A stretch of 64,000 bases of DNA from Dillenia suffruticosa (GCA_033439265.1 JAVTVX010000011.1:9548590-9612589), one strand, 5' to 3'; counted from the stretch's first letter, positions 47,437 through 60,358 are shown. Numbers and translations are program-made. Notes: generated by a model not told the origin, from the letters alone.

Positions 47437-47882
47437 TGTCAGAACATGATGTTAATAATGTGTAAAGAATGCAAATGCAGTCTATGTAAGAATGTAGTTC
47501 ATGAATGATGATGCAATTCAGTTAGCAAGAAGTTAAGTAAACTGTTAGGAGTTAGTTAGGCAGTTAAGAAAAAGAATATATGTATTGTACCTACGATGGA
47601 AAGGGTGTACAAAGATTTGGGAATAATTCAGTTCTTCTTGCTCTTCCTTCTTCTCTTGTCCTCTCTTCTCTCTCTCTTTTTCCTTTATCTCTCTCTCTTC
47701 TTCTCTTTTCTATACTTCTTCTCTATTTGTTCTATTGGTATTCCACCTTAGACTGACATAGATTAGCTCCTTGTAGCTCTGTAAAGATACCTATTGAACT
47801 ACCGAAACTGGTTCATCTTCCTGGTTACTTGCGGTCGACTCACTTCTTCTACTTAAGTTGACATTTGGCTAAGGTTGTGACA
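47437..47882 (+). repeat. 5' LTR of the chromovirus
   Basis: 446 bp, TG...CA. It aligns along its whole length with 52,824-53,254. The second half is a long CT-rich stretch (47,640-47,720) typical of an R/U5 region. A primer-site-like TTGAATCATAGCC follows directly. Confidence 0.9.
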
Positions 47883-48290
47883 AAGTTGAATCATAGCCTT
47901 TGGTCTAACATAGAAAATGACTACTTGGAAGAGGGCTATCTAGAAAAGGGCTACCTGATACCAGAATGAGAACCATCTAAAATGAAAAAGGGCTATTTCG
48001 TGTCGGAGTGAGAGCCGTCCAAAAAGGAAAAGGGCTACCAGCTAGAGTGAAAACCGTCCAGAGTGAGAGCTATCCAGAGTGAGAGTCATCCATAGATGTC
48101 CGGCTTTTCAAGGGGAGGGTAATGTTACGAATCCTACATTGGATCCCAAAAAAATCATAAAATAATATTTAAGTCCAATAGGCTCTCTCATCCAACATGT
48201 CGATCTTTTGGGTTGAGTTCTTCTATTGGACTTGTGTCCATCACTTGCGTCCATGACAAATTGGTATCAAAGCATCGACATCCTTGGCTA
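47883..48290 (+). other. Leader of the chromovirus holding a second PPT-LTR-PBS-like arrangement
   Basis: After the 5' LTR and a primer-like site come short repeats of GAGAGCCGTCC/GAGAGCTATCC type (48,020-48,095). A purine tract AAGGGGAGGG (about 48,110) follows, then TGTTACGAATCCTACATTGG (from 48,123), an LTR-start-like sequence, and about 145 bp later CATGACAAATTGGTATCAAAGC, a second initiator-Met-type primer site. Read as PPT, short LTR and PBS, this looks like the end of another element abutting a PBS within the leader. Confidence 0.5.
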
Positions 48291-51200
48291 CTAATATTGT
48301 TCACTCATCTATGGCAGAAGGAACAAGATTAAAAACCAAGGAAGAACATAACAAAAAGTAAGAGTTACAGATTCAAGAACTACATGCAGCACATGAGTAA
48401 TTGAAGGAACAAATGGACAAGAAGATGGAGTTGTTCATGATGTAAATGGAGGCTCAGATCCTGTCCCTTTCAAGAAAGATATGCAAAGATGGAGATGAGG
48501 AATCTGAGGCAAATAAGAGCCCACTTCCTTTTTTCTTACCTACTCCAATGGGGCATTGAAGGAAGACTGATGCTGAACTGACTAGAAGGGAAAACAATCC
48601 TAAGATTTCAGTACCAAATCATCCAAGAATTGAGTTACCCATTTTTTTAGGTGATGATCCTCGATCTTGGATAAGAAAATGTCATAAATTCTTCATGATC
48701 TATCATATTCCACACAATTTATGGATGACAGTGGAGTTCTATTTGGAAGATAGAGTTGACATTTGGTATCAAGGCATAAGAATGGCGAGAGGAATGTTAG
48801 AGTGGGAAGAGTTTTCCAAACTATTATGTCAAAGATTTGATAAAAAAGGATTGCAAGATGGGGTAGAGGAGTTCAATAAACTGCAACAAATGGATTCGGT
48901 TATGGAGTATCAAGAGAGGTTTGAAGAGTAATGCTGATTCGAAATCTTAGGTTGTCAGAGTCTTATTTTATATCTAGTTTCATTAGTAGACTCAAAGAGG
49001 AGATCAAACCTATGCTTAGATTGATGAAACCAACTACCCTGCTGCAAGCATTCGAAGTTGCTGTATTATAGGAACAGTCCTTAGAAATGATTAAAAGAGG
49101 TAGAATAGTCACTTCTTGGAACAAGGTGGGAGCTGCAAATGAAAGAAGTCTGAGTAAGGAAAAAGGAGTAAACTTTCCTACAGAAAATCAAGCTACCACA
49201 ATTCAAAGAAATCAGAACATGAGTGTTGGAGAAAGAAATTTTCCACAGAAGCTAACTTTCTAGGAGGTTCAACATAGAAGAAACAACTAATTATGCTACA
49301 AATGTAGAGAAAAGTACAACACAAGCCACCAATGCAGAGTCAAGGGATTGAATGTGATATTAGCAGAAGAGACTACAGAAGGAAAACATTATGAAGAAGA
49401 AAAAGCACATGAGGAATTTGAGGACCCTGCAGGTAAGTCTGTAGACATATCCCTCTGCACATTATCAGGTGCCTTAAATAGAAAGACCATAGTACTCCAA
49501 GGGTTAATGCAGACAACTACTATCTTGATAGATATTGGTAGTTCGAATAGCTTCTTGAATCAAAGAATAATACCAGAATTGCAGTTGAAAGCTGAAGCAT
49601 CTACACCCCTGCATGCTGTTATAGCATATAGAAGTGTAGTTTCTAGTTTTACAGAAGTTAAGAATGTTAAATGGAAAATACAAGGTTATGCTTTCTCATT
49701 CAACTTGAGGGTAATTAACTTAGGCAAGTGGGATGTGATATTAGGGGTAGATTGGATGTATTATTTCAGTCCTATCACTTTTGATTTCAAGCAACTGCAG
49801 GTTAAGTTTTATAGAGGGAAGGATGAAGTGGTTTTAGAAGGTAACGTCTAAGATCCCAAGATGAAATTGGTCAGAGGAAAAGAGACTAGAACATTTAGAC
49901 AACAATAGTTACAAGCATGTGCTTCTATTGAATTCGGTAAAGGAGAAAGTGGGATAGAAACACCTGCTGAAATAAAAAGGTTGTTGAAACAATATGAGGA
50001 TGTCTTTCAAACACCCACTTCCTTGCCTCCTGAAAGATACCATGACCATCCCATAGAGTTAAAACCTGAATCCCAACCCTTCAAACTCAAACCATATAGG
50101 TATCCTCATTCCCAAAAGTCTAAAATAGAAAAGCAGGTTCAAGATATTCTGAGTAATAGCATTGTTAAGCCTAGTAAGAGTCCTTTTGCTTCACCTGTTC
50201 TATTGGTCAAAAAGGACAACACTTGGAGATTTTGTGTAGACTATAGGCAGTTGAACAATCAAACTATCAAGGACAAATACCTCATTCCTAATATTGATGA
50301 GCTGTTGGATGAATTGTATGGGTCCAAAATATTTTCAAAAATTGACTTAAGGTCTGGTTACCATCAGATTAGGGTCAGACATTAGGACACTCCAAAGATT
50401 GCATTCCACACTCATCATGGTCATTTCGAATTTCTTGTAATGCCTTTTGGTTTAACCAATGTACCAGCCACATTTTGATCCCTAATGAACCACATTTTTC
50501 AAGTCTACCTTAGGAAGTTTGTCCTTGTGTTTTTCGATGACATCCTAGTGTATAACACTAATTTAGCAACTCATACACGGCACCTGCAGAAAGTATTGTC
50601 CCCACTCAGGCAAAATCAACTCTTTGCTAAAATATCAAAATGTATTTTTGTACAGAAACAAGTTGAATATTTGGGTCATGTGGTTACTAGAGATGGAGTT
50701 AAAAAGGAGGACCAGAAGATTGAGTGTATAGCAGCTTGTCCAATTTCTGAATCTGTCAAAGTCTTGAGAGCTTTTTTAGGACTCACGGGGTTTTACAGGA
50801 GGTTTATTAAGCATTATGAAATCATTGCAAGGCCTCTAAATGACTTGCTCAAGAAGAATAGTTTCAAATGGAATGCTGAAGCTGATGTAGCATTTCAGAA
50901 ACTCAAAGAAGTAATAACTTCAGCTTCTATAATGAGATTGCCAGATTTTTTCAACCCTTTTGTTGTCAAGACAGATGCTTGCTCAAAAGGTTGGGCGCTG
51001 TGCTGATGTAGGAGGGACAACCATAGCTTATCTAAGCAAAGCTCTAGGACCAAAGAGCAGAGGATTATCCATATATGAAAAAGAACTCATGGCAGTGGTT
51101 ATAACTGTGTGCAAGTGGAGGCATTACTTGTTGGGTTACCACTTTATTATAAGAACTGATCATCAAAGCCTCAAATTCCTATTAGAGCAGAGACTTTCCA

Positions 51201-52823
51201 GCTCTTTGTAGCACAAATGTCTTACTAAATTGCTGGGGTATGATTATGAGATTCAATATAAAAAATGAGTAGAAAATAAAGTTGTTGATGCTCTTTCCAG
51301 GAGAGAAGTGAAGGAAGAAGAAACTTCAGTGGAACAAGAGTTGATGGCCTTATTTGCTATGCAACCTAAGTGGGTGGAAGAAGTAGTACAAAGTTATGAA
51401 GGTGATAAAATATATCAGGAGTTAATAGCTCAACTGATACTACAACTTGAGAGTAGATCAAACATGCATTATAGAGATAGGATTCTAAGGTACAAACAAA
51501 AGTTTTATGTGGGAACTGGCTCAAATTTAAGAGGGAAGATATTGCAGTCTATGCATAATTCAGCAGTGGGGGGACACTCTGGATAGCAAGGAACATTGAG
51601 AAGGATAAAGTTCATATTTTATTGGCCACTCCTTAAGTCATCTGTGGTCAAATATGTACAAAAATGTGAGGTGTGTCAGAAAAATAAACATGAAAATATG
51701 TCCTATCCTTGGTTACTGCAGCCTCTACCCATTGCATCACAAACATGGTTACAAATCAGCATAGATTTTATTGAAGGGCTACCAAAATCACAAGGCCAGA
51801 ACACTATTTTGGTAGTAGTTGATAGACTTACAAAGTTTGGACACTTTACAGCACTGCAGCATCCCTTCTCAGCTATGCTGTGGCCAAAGTTTTTGTTGAT
51901 CAAGTGTTCAAGCTACATGGGTTGCCAGAGGCCATAGTATCTGATCAAGATAAGATCTTTACTAGTTTATTTTGGCAAGAGTTGTTCAAAATGGTAGGGA
52001 CTCAACTTCAACTAAGTAGTACATACCATCCTCAAATGAATAGCCAAAGTGAGAGACTCAACCAATGCTTGGAGTGCTATTTGAGATGCATGATTGCTGA
52101 TAGACCTGCCCTCTGGTATCAGTGGTTGAGTTTGGCTAAGTGATGGTACAATACAAACTTCCATACCAGTATTAGAATGACTCCTTTTGAGGCTCTCTAT
52201 GGTTATCAGCCAAGACACATTCCATTGGGACTTTACTTAGACTCAGCAACCCCAGCAGTAGACAATTTCATCAAGAACAGACAGGCTATGCTACAAATCC
52301 TTCATGATCATTTATCTAAAGCTTAGAATAGGATGAAAGTTTATGCAGATCTCAAATGGACAGAGAGGGAATTCAATGTAAGAGACTGGGTATATTTGAA
52401 GCTACAACCGTATAGGCAGCAAACTGTAGAGGTAAGGAAGCAACTTAAGCATTCATCAAAGTTTTATGGACCATTTCCAGTAATAGCTAAGGTTGGAAAG
52501 GTGGCCTATCGACTGCAACTACTTCGAGGATCAAAACTACAGCCAGTTTTCCATGTGTCTTAACTTAAGAAGAAACTTGGCCTTAATCAAACTACTATGC
52601 CTGCACTACCTTTATGGTTCAGACAAACAAGCAATCATGGAGCCTGAAGCAGTTCTGAAAAGAAGAGTGATTATGAGGGACAACAGACCAGTTACTCAAG
52701 TATTGATTCGATGGGTTAGCCTAAGTCCTGAAGAAGCAACATGGGAAGATAAAGATTTCATCAAAGCACAATTTCCTTCATTTCATCCTTCAGGACAAGG
52801 AGAATGTTAAAGAGGGGGATAAT

Positions 52824-53254
52824 TGTCAGAACATGATGTTAATAATATGTAAAGAATGCAAATGCAATCCATGTAAGAATGTAGTTCATGAATGATGATG
52901 CAATTCAATTAGCAAGAAGTTAAGAAAACTGTTAGGAGTTAGTTAGGCAGTTAAGAAAAAGAATATATGTACTGTACCTGCGATGGAAAGAGTGTGCAAA
53001 GATTTGGGAATACTTTAGTTCTTGCTCTTCCTTCATCTCTTGTCCTCTCTTCTCTCTCTCTTCTTCTCTTTCTTAAGCTTCTCTCTACTTCTTCTCTATC
53101 TGTTCTATTGATTTCTACCTTAGATTGCCATAGATCAGCTCCTTGTAGCTCTGTAGAGATGCCTATTAAACTATCGAAACTGGTTCATCTTCCTGATTAC
53201 TTGAGTTCGACTTACTTTTTCTACTTAAGTCGACATTTGGCTAAGGTTGTGACA
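52824..53254 (+). repeat. 3' LTR of the chromovirus
   Basis: 431 bp, the partner of 47,437-47,882, preceded by a polypurine tract at 52,810-52,822. It is followed by ACATC and then by Sirevirus LTR sequence. Confidence 0.9.
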
Positions 53255-54041
53255 ACATCCTTGCTTGTAGACTGAGTCGGCTACTTGGCCTGCTCAATCG
53301 GTGGTTGGCTGGACATTCTAATCGGTTGACTGTGCAAGCTAGCATATAGCCTCAATGGTTGGCTGACAGCCTTGGCCAGTCGACTGTGCAATTGTCGGTC
53401 GACTAGTCCAATGGGTCACATGTCTTACGACCTTATTTACTTTGTAATGGTCATTTAAGTAAATGATTCATTTACTTTAATATTACATGTAAATAAGGAA
53501 ATACTCAATTTGGATTCAATAAAAATAGTTTCAAAATTTAATTCATTAAAGATAAAAAGTTAATTTTCCCTTCAAAAAACAAAATTTCAATTTTGTTTTC
53601 GGATGATTTCTGTTCGAAGTGTTAATGATTAAAAAAATTCTAAAAGAATAGATTTTAAGCTAATTGATACATGAGAAACAAATAACACCATTTTTCTTCT
53701 TAATTTCTTGATATTTTAAATATTCATATTTTCAAGTATTTAGTTTCCGGTGGGTTAGTCAAATTTGGATTTTTAATATTCTAAGTGTCAAATTTTCTAT
53801 CCAACTCATTGCTTGAGTAACACCATCATGCTAATTTTTGCTCATCATGTGCTTACTTTTATTTGCTTATCACCAAATCTAGTTTTGCTTATTTTCAATA
53901 CATATTTTGCCAACACAATTTATTAGTACCGTCTAGTTCGATTTAAGTTCGCTATTGGATCCATTAAAAAAATGAATTTTTCAATGTTTTCTTTTTATTT
54001 TTTAAATTTAAATCTAAAAATTTGATTAAAAAAATATAGTA

Positions 54042-54100
54042 GAAGATGGTGATGCTTTCTCTAAACTTTTGAAGTAAAAAGTGTTAATATACCTAATGAA
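54042..54100 (+). repeat. Direct repeat, left copy, flanking the caulimovirid-like fragment
   Basis: GATGGTGATGCTTTCTCTAA followed by ACTTTTGAAGTAAAAAGTGT matches 62,816-62,874 with about 8 differences over 50-55 bp. It lies just left of the Glu/Asn-rich frames. Confidence 0.75.
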
Positions 54101-55133
54101 TTAATAATAAAGATCGATCAATTTGCCTAGAAATATTGAAAGAAGGGATGAATCTAAAATAATTGAACTAATGGAACAATATTATTAAGATTTAATTCTT
54201 TAAGAGAAGAACGTAATAATAAATTATTAATAAGAGAAAGTTCAAACTCCAGAAAATCATATTCAGAACCAAGACATTTAATTATAAAAGAAAATTCAAT
54301 GATAAACTTTGAAGCACCCGTTCTAGAAAAGGCAGAGTCCCCTCCGTAATCACCTACTTCATCACAAATGAATAGTTATATAGATGTTATAACTAAAGAA
54401 AATTTTAAACCAAATTATGAATATCTTCAAGAATGTTATAATGATAAATACAATGATTCTAAAAGAAAATGATTTGAAAAATTAGATAAAGAATTCAAGA
54501 TAAAAAAATCGAAGAATGGAAAAATGATACGTATAGATTTTCATCAAACTTTCCATTTTCAATTGGTCATTGGACAAGGCGAGTAAAGTTATGAGAAAAT
54601 GAAGAACAAAAAGATCGAAAGTTTAGATTCTAGTGATGAAAAAACTGAGATTAATAATATAGAAGAATTATTTGAAAATAATGAAATAAGTAAAAGAAGA
54701 AGATATAAAGGAACAAACATAAAAAATAGAAATTATGAAAAAAGTAAAAACTATTACCTCCGACAAACTTCAACTGATGTATTATATGAAGGAAATAGTA
54801 TTTTTCTTTTCAAAATAACTATAATGGACGTTCTATATATACATGGAATATAGAAGGAAGATTTGAATATGAAGTAATGAATTTATTACAAGAAATGAGT
54901 ATAGCAAGAATGGCATATAAGGTTAATAATATTTCAGAAGAAAATGTAGTAGGGTTATTAATTTCAGGATTTACTGGACAACTAAAATATAAGTGGGATA
55001 ATGCATTAAGTTTAGAATCAAAACAAGAAATAATTAATCATAAGGTATTAGTAGAAGATGAATTAGGAAATGTATTTCAACAATCAAATATAGTAGAATG
55101 ATTAATATATATAATAACAATATATTTTGTAGG

Positions 55134-55810
55134 TGACGGAGCGTGCTCTAAAAGCCTATTAGCATTAGACATAAGTTCGGAGCCCAACATACAAAATGTG
55201 CTAAAGCATACCGACGTGCTTCATTCATGCCATGTTCTCTCAGCCATACCAATTAGTCCCTTCTCGGTAGCTACCTGATTGGCTCTTTAATCTCCTCGAT
55301 GCTCAATGCCACTGCTTGGATAAAGACAATATTCAATTTCCAATAACATTTGGAGACAACTTTCTGTAATCAAAAAGGAAACTTTGACCATCGTTAATAA
55401 GGAAAAGGAAATTTTCGCAATTGAAGCTTCCTTGCGTAGCAGTATTTTAAAATTTGAGAATCTTTCATTATGATCTCCAAGATCTCGGGAAACCCACATA
55501 AGGAAGCTAAGGTTTGAACACTCCAAATGTGTACAGTACTCCGAGGTAAAGACTATGTATATATCATTAAACCATGAGGCCAGGTATACTCTCTTTACTC
55601 ACACATAGCACACAAAGGTATAGCAGACCTCTCTTTCAGTTTATTTATTTTTTATCGAAAACTGCTCTTTGATTTGAGTGTCGGAGTCTCTCTATCAGAG
55701 CACCCTCCAGTGGTTTTTGGTAGATCCTATTAATCAAGATCAATGAAAAATCAGACAATTCATTTGAGTTAGAAGAGCTATCATCTGTGGAGTTAAATCC
55801 ACCTCCAACA
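55134..55810 (+). repeat. 5' LTR of Tat element 3
   Basis: It starts TGACGGAGCGTGCTCTAAAA and ends GTTAAATCCACCTCCAACA. Shared blocks with 61,289-61,973 include CTTGGATAAAGACAATATTC, TTGACCATCGTTAATAAGGA and TTTGAGTGTCGGAGTCTC. A TATATATCATTAAACCA block (about 55,556) is the likely promoter core. Confidence 0.9.
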
Positions 55811-58800
55811 GATTGACGCCATGTGTGGGAATAGGTTGATTTCCCACGTCCCTATTGACATTCATTCTTTCCTTTTTTTTCCATCATGACATCAACCAAG
55901 AGAAAAAGATCAATCATTAGTTTCCATGACGATGATTTCATAGGAGTCAACATTGACCAAAACGACCCCTTAATCACACTAGGAATAGGATCCTACTTTG
56001 TCAAAAGGACTTTTATTGATCAAGGAGTAGATCAAAACGTCATCTTTTGGTGGCCTTCCAGTAAATGGGCCTCAACCTATCTCATTTTCAACCCTCTGAC
56101 GGACCTATAAAGGGATTTGTTGATGAATGCAATATCCCATAGGTACTATCTCGCTTGTCATGACTTTAGGAGCACCTTTTCACCATACTACTATCAGAAC
56201 CACTTTTCATGTGATGAAATATTCATCCCCTTACAATGCCATCCTTAGTCATCTTAGTTTAGATGGCCTCGAAGCACTACCGAGTACAAGATATATGAAG
56301 ATCAAGTTTAACATGCCTTTAGGGGTTGCGACACTCTATGACTATATTGATCTACCGAACATCCCTGCCATCGAGAAAGAAAAAGAAGTTTTTTCAGTAG
56401 ATACACTAGAGCATAGAGATGACGTAGAGCAACAATCTAAGCCTTGGCTCGGAGAGGAAGTAATCAAAGTTCTAATAACTGACTTACCAGGTTAGACAAT
56501 CCATGTTGGTGCCTACTTACCGACGCCTCTCCAAGAAGTGATTACGGACTTCCTTTGACGACACTCCAAGGTTTTTGCATAGTCCCCTGAGGATATGCCA
56601 GGTATTCACCCGTTGATCATAGTTCACAAATTAACTGTAGAAGCCAATTGCAAGCCAACCAAGTATTCACACTAGAACGTTAGCGCACAATACAAGACCT
56701 AACAGTAGGTTTTATTTGGGAAGTAGACTACCCAAAGTGGTTAGCTAATGTGATCATGGTAAAAAAGGGCAACAACAAATGGAGGATGTGTGTAGACTTT
56801 ACTGATCTCAACAAGGTATGTCCAAAAGATAGTTATATGCTCCCAAACATTGACAAATTGATAGATAACTCATTACGTCACAAACTCTAGAGTTTTATGG
56901 ATGCATATTTTGGCTACAACCAAATACACATGGCTTCCGAGGATCTAAGAAAATCGGTTTCAACATAGAGTTTGGCACTTATTGTTATAAGGTTATGCCG
57001 TTTGGTCTCAAAAACGCTAGAACTACCTTTCAATGATTGGTCAACAAGATTTTTAGTGAACAACTCAGTAGAAATGTAGAAGTTTATGTCGACAACATGC
57101 TCTTCAAGAGCGCCGAGGCCAAAAACCATGTTGCGGAATTGGAAAAGATGTTCCAAATGATAGAATGTTACAACATGAGACTGAATTCAGCAAAATCCAA
57201 CTTTAGAATCACCTCTAGAAATTTTCTTGGCTTCTTATTACCAACCGTGAGATCAAAGCGAATCCAAAGAAGATACAAGCCATATTGGACATGACACTAC
57301 TGAGGATTGTAAAAGAGATGCAACGTCTCACGGGGAAGATTGTAGATCTGAATCAGTTCGTGTCGAAAGCAGAAGAGAAGTATAAACCCTTCTATGATGC
57401 CAAAAAAAAATCTTAGAAATTCACATGGACATCGAAGTGCCAAACAATGGTCAAAGAGTATCTCATGTCGCTTTCATTTCTCTCTCGATCTATTCCCCAT
57501 GAGAAACTCTATCTTTACTTCTATATCTCTGATCAAATACTCTGTTTTATTCTTGCGATGTAGGAATCCACTGTGTAGAAACCGGTATACCATGTCAGCC
57601 ATATATTTCAAGACTCAGAAGCTAACATAGATATATCGAGAAGGTAGCCTTTGCCTTAGTCATAACCGCCAAACACCTCTGGCCTTTTTTTCAAGCTCAT
57701 ACCAAGGTGGTATTTACCAATCAGTCTCTGAAACAGATTCTATAAAAGAGGGGTACCTTAGTTCAACTCATTAAGCAGAGTATCGAGTTAGCTGAATTTG
57801 ACATTGAATACCAATCAAGATCTGCAATCAAAAGCCAAACTCTAGTCGACTTCATTCTCGAATGCACACTTCCACCACACACCGAGCAGGCCCTTACCGA
57901 CTTTTGAGAAGAATGCTCGTTGCACAAATGGACCCTTCATGTAAACAGGTCGTCGAACTCTTCAAGAAGTAGGGATGAACTCATCCTTGTAGGGTCAGAT
58001 AATTTCAAAGCCGAATACGCCCTCTGCTTTGACTTCAGAGTGACAAAAAATCAGGTTGAATACGAAACTTTCCTGTTTGGACTACAAATCGCAGCATCAC
58101 TGGGAGGCTAGAATGTACGAATCTTTATCAGTAGTTAGTTAGTCGACAAGCTGATTAAAGGGATTTATGAAAATAAAGATCCGATGATGGCAAGGTACCT
58201 AGTCAAACTACAAGACGCGGTGAACAAATTTGATAAAGTACATATACAGCAGATCCTCCAATTAGAAAATGCACGAGATGACACCCTCTCAACATTGGCC
58301 TCTCCGATTTAGTAGCCACTTGTGGAATAGTTTATATAGAGAGTCTATCGTACCCAAGTATCAATGAACTCGGGCAGCAGACAACTCACCAAGTTAGAAA
58401 AATCCCATAAAGGCATATTTGAAGCATGAGCAATTATTGAGCTGGTCCACCAAAGCCACCAAGTTGAGGCATAAGACCACCCACTATGTCATCATCGATG
58501 GTATCCTCTACAAGAAGTCCTTTACCCATCCGTACTTAAAATACTTGACTCCCAAGGAAGGAAACTACATGCTTAGAGAATCCATGAGAGGATATGTGGT
58601 AGTCACCTAGGTACTCAAAACCTAATGAACAAAGCTCTTCTCATAAGTACCTCACCAACCCTCCACTAAGCTCAACTTGATAGTGAGGCCATGCCTGTTT
58701 GCACAATGGGGGAATGAATATACTCGAGCCATTCCCACCAGCTATAGGATAGCGGAAATTCTTAGTCGTGGCCATTGACAAGTCACCAAGTGGATAAAAT

Positions 58801-59671
58801 CTGAGCCATTAGTCCAAATTACTACCTACAAGATGTAGAACATTGTTTGGACATCCATCATCACAAGATTCGACGTACCCCATGATCTCATTACCAACAA
58901 CGACAAATAGTTCGACAATAAGAGTTTTCAAGACTTTTGCAGTAGGTTAGAGATTTAGCATCGCTTCATATCTATCATATTTCCTCATACTAATGGCCTC
59001 ACTGAAGTAATTAACCGAATAATCCTGCAAGGATTGAAAGCTACACTAGATGAAGTTAAGGGCCACTAGATAGATAAGTTCTACAGTATTCTCTGGGCCC
59101 ACCGGATGATACCTAGAAAGGCAATAAAAGTTTGACCTACGACTGTAAAATAGTGATACTAGTGGAGATCGACATTCATTCACTCTGAGTGGATCAATAC
59201 AAGTGAGGATAGAATGGACTTGCATTACATGAATGATTGGACTTACTCCTCGAATTACGGGAAACCGCATCCATTGGAATGGTGGCTTATTAACAGTGGA
59301 TTGCACGATACTACAATAGACGAGTCAGGGTTAGAACAATCAAGCTAGGAGACCTAGTGTTCAGAAAAGTAGAGGCCACCATACAGCCTCAACCAGGAAG
59401 TAAACTAGTACCCAATTGTGAAGGGCTCTTTTGCTTAGAAGTTCGAACGGGGATATATCATCTCAACCGTCTAGACGGCTCAACTATGCCAAAGACTTGG
59501 AACTCTAAAAACTTGTGAATCTACTATCAATGATGATTATCACTCTCTTAAGGAACAACGCTCTATTTTATGTTAAGCCGAATAGTCAAGTAAGACTTCT
59601 CCGGTCCTTCCTTCTTTTATATTAATCTATCTACCGACCAATTTACTTCTATACCCAACAAAAAGTGTTGT

Positions 59672-60358
59672 CAATAAGGGATATATCTCCTTGTCTGTAG
59701 ACACGGCCTTTACAATCGTTTGAACTCTCTCAATCGAGTATCATGTTAAACGTAACGAGTTGTTAATAAGAGATGTATCTCTCTGTCGTATAGACATAGC
59801 CCTTCCAATCATTTGAACTCTCTTAGTCGAGTATCATACTAAACGTAGCGTGTCGTCAATAAGAGATGTATCTCCCTATTTGGTAGAAATGACCATTTCA
59901 ACCATTTGAATTCTTTCAATCGAGTGTCATACCGAATGCAATGTGTCATCAATAAGAGATGTATCTCCTTATTAGGTAGACACGATTCTTCAATCATTTA
60001 AACTCTCTCAATCAAGTGTCATATCAAACGTAACATGTCTTCAATAAGGGATGTATCTCCCTGTTGGGTAGACATGACTTTTCCAATCATTTGAACTCTC
60101 TCAATCAAGTGTCATACTAAACATAATATGTTGTCAATAAATGATATATCTCCCTGTTGGGTAGACATGACCCTTCCAACCATTTGAATTCTATCAATTA
60201 AGTGTCATACTAAATGTAATATATCATCAATAAGGAATATATCTCCTAGATGGGTAGACACGACCCATCATTTCGTTTGAATTCTCTCTTAACTGAATAT
60301 CCTATCGAATGTAATGTATTGTTAACAAGGGATAAAGCTCCCCGACGGGTAGATCCAA
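59672..60358. repeat. 92-bp tandem repeat, about 7.5 copies, 3' region of Tat element 3
   Basis: Units start near 59,672, 59,762, 59,854, 59,947, 60,039, 60,132, 60,225 and 60,318. Each has AATAAGAGATGTATCTCC, a GGTAGACATGACCCTTCCAA-like block, ATTTGAACTCTCTCAATC and AGTGTCATACTAAACGTAA. Such arrays are known for Tat/Ogre elements and can seed satellites. Confidence 0.88.

Larger units (their letters stand above)
47437..53254 (+). mobile_element. Chromovirus (Ty3/gypsy), probably Reina-like, comparatively young fossil
   Basis: Paired LTRs (47,437-47,882 and 52,824-53,254) start TGTCAGAACATGATGTTAAT and end GGTTGTGACA, with a PPT (AAAGAGGGGGATAAT) before the right one. Flanking pentamers GCATC and ACATC are a near-exact target duplication. 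Parts in order: gag (about 48,314-49,320), protease (about 49,440-49,850), reverse transcriptase (about 49,980-50,780; [29 protein letters not shown]), RNase H (about 50,930-51,300; IIRTDHQSLKFLLEQR), integrase (about 51,500-52,560; CEVCQKNKHEN, LVVVDRLTKFGHF) and a C-terminal chromodomain (52,640-52,805; VLIRWVSLSPEEATWED). Compact size and short LTRs suit Reina. All domains are recognisable, but the coding region has roughly ten breaks. By eye the LTRs differ by about 5-6% over their first 230 bp. Confidence 0.88.
34109..53915 (-). mobile_element. Sirevirus-like Ty1/copia fossil nest with TSD CAATT
   Basis: Two LTRs of about 2.0 kb (net of insertions) bound this element. The left runs 34,109-38,867, interrupted by a gypsy LTR, and the right runs 46,081-53,915, interrupted by a chromovirus. 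CAATT directly flanks both outer ends (34,104-34,108 and 53,916-53,920). In minus orientation a primer site (46,080-46,056, TTTGGTATCGGAGTGG) follows the right LTR. Next come a copia gag with a zinc knuckle (about 46,050-44,900; CYYCMKLGHKAIHY), a protease-like trace, an RNase H end (about 43,790-43,680), a long 3' region, and three PPT-like tracts next to the left LTR. Multiple PPTs, long LTRs and the gag type suit Sireviruses (SIRE/Maximus). Broken in many places; LTRs well diverged, so old. Confidence 0.82.
46081..53915 (-). repeat. Right (5') LTR of the Sirevirus-like element, interrupted by a chromovirus
   Basis: The outer end on the minus strand is TGTTGGCAAAATATG (from 53,915) and the inner end adjoins the primer site at 46,081. 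After removing the chromovirus and its target duplication (about 5.8 kb) the LTR is about 2.0 kb. The flanks of the chromovirus join into sequence continuous with the left LTR. Confidence 0.8.

Noticed and set aside
37000-54000. Inverted-repeat or CRISPR-like interpretation of the repeated 36.9-38.9 kb and 46.3-53.9 kb blocks.
   Set aside because: The blocks are direct repeats bounded by a shared 5-bp duplication and a primer site, that is, an LTR pair. CRISPR arrays do not occur in plant nuclear genomes.
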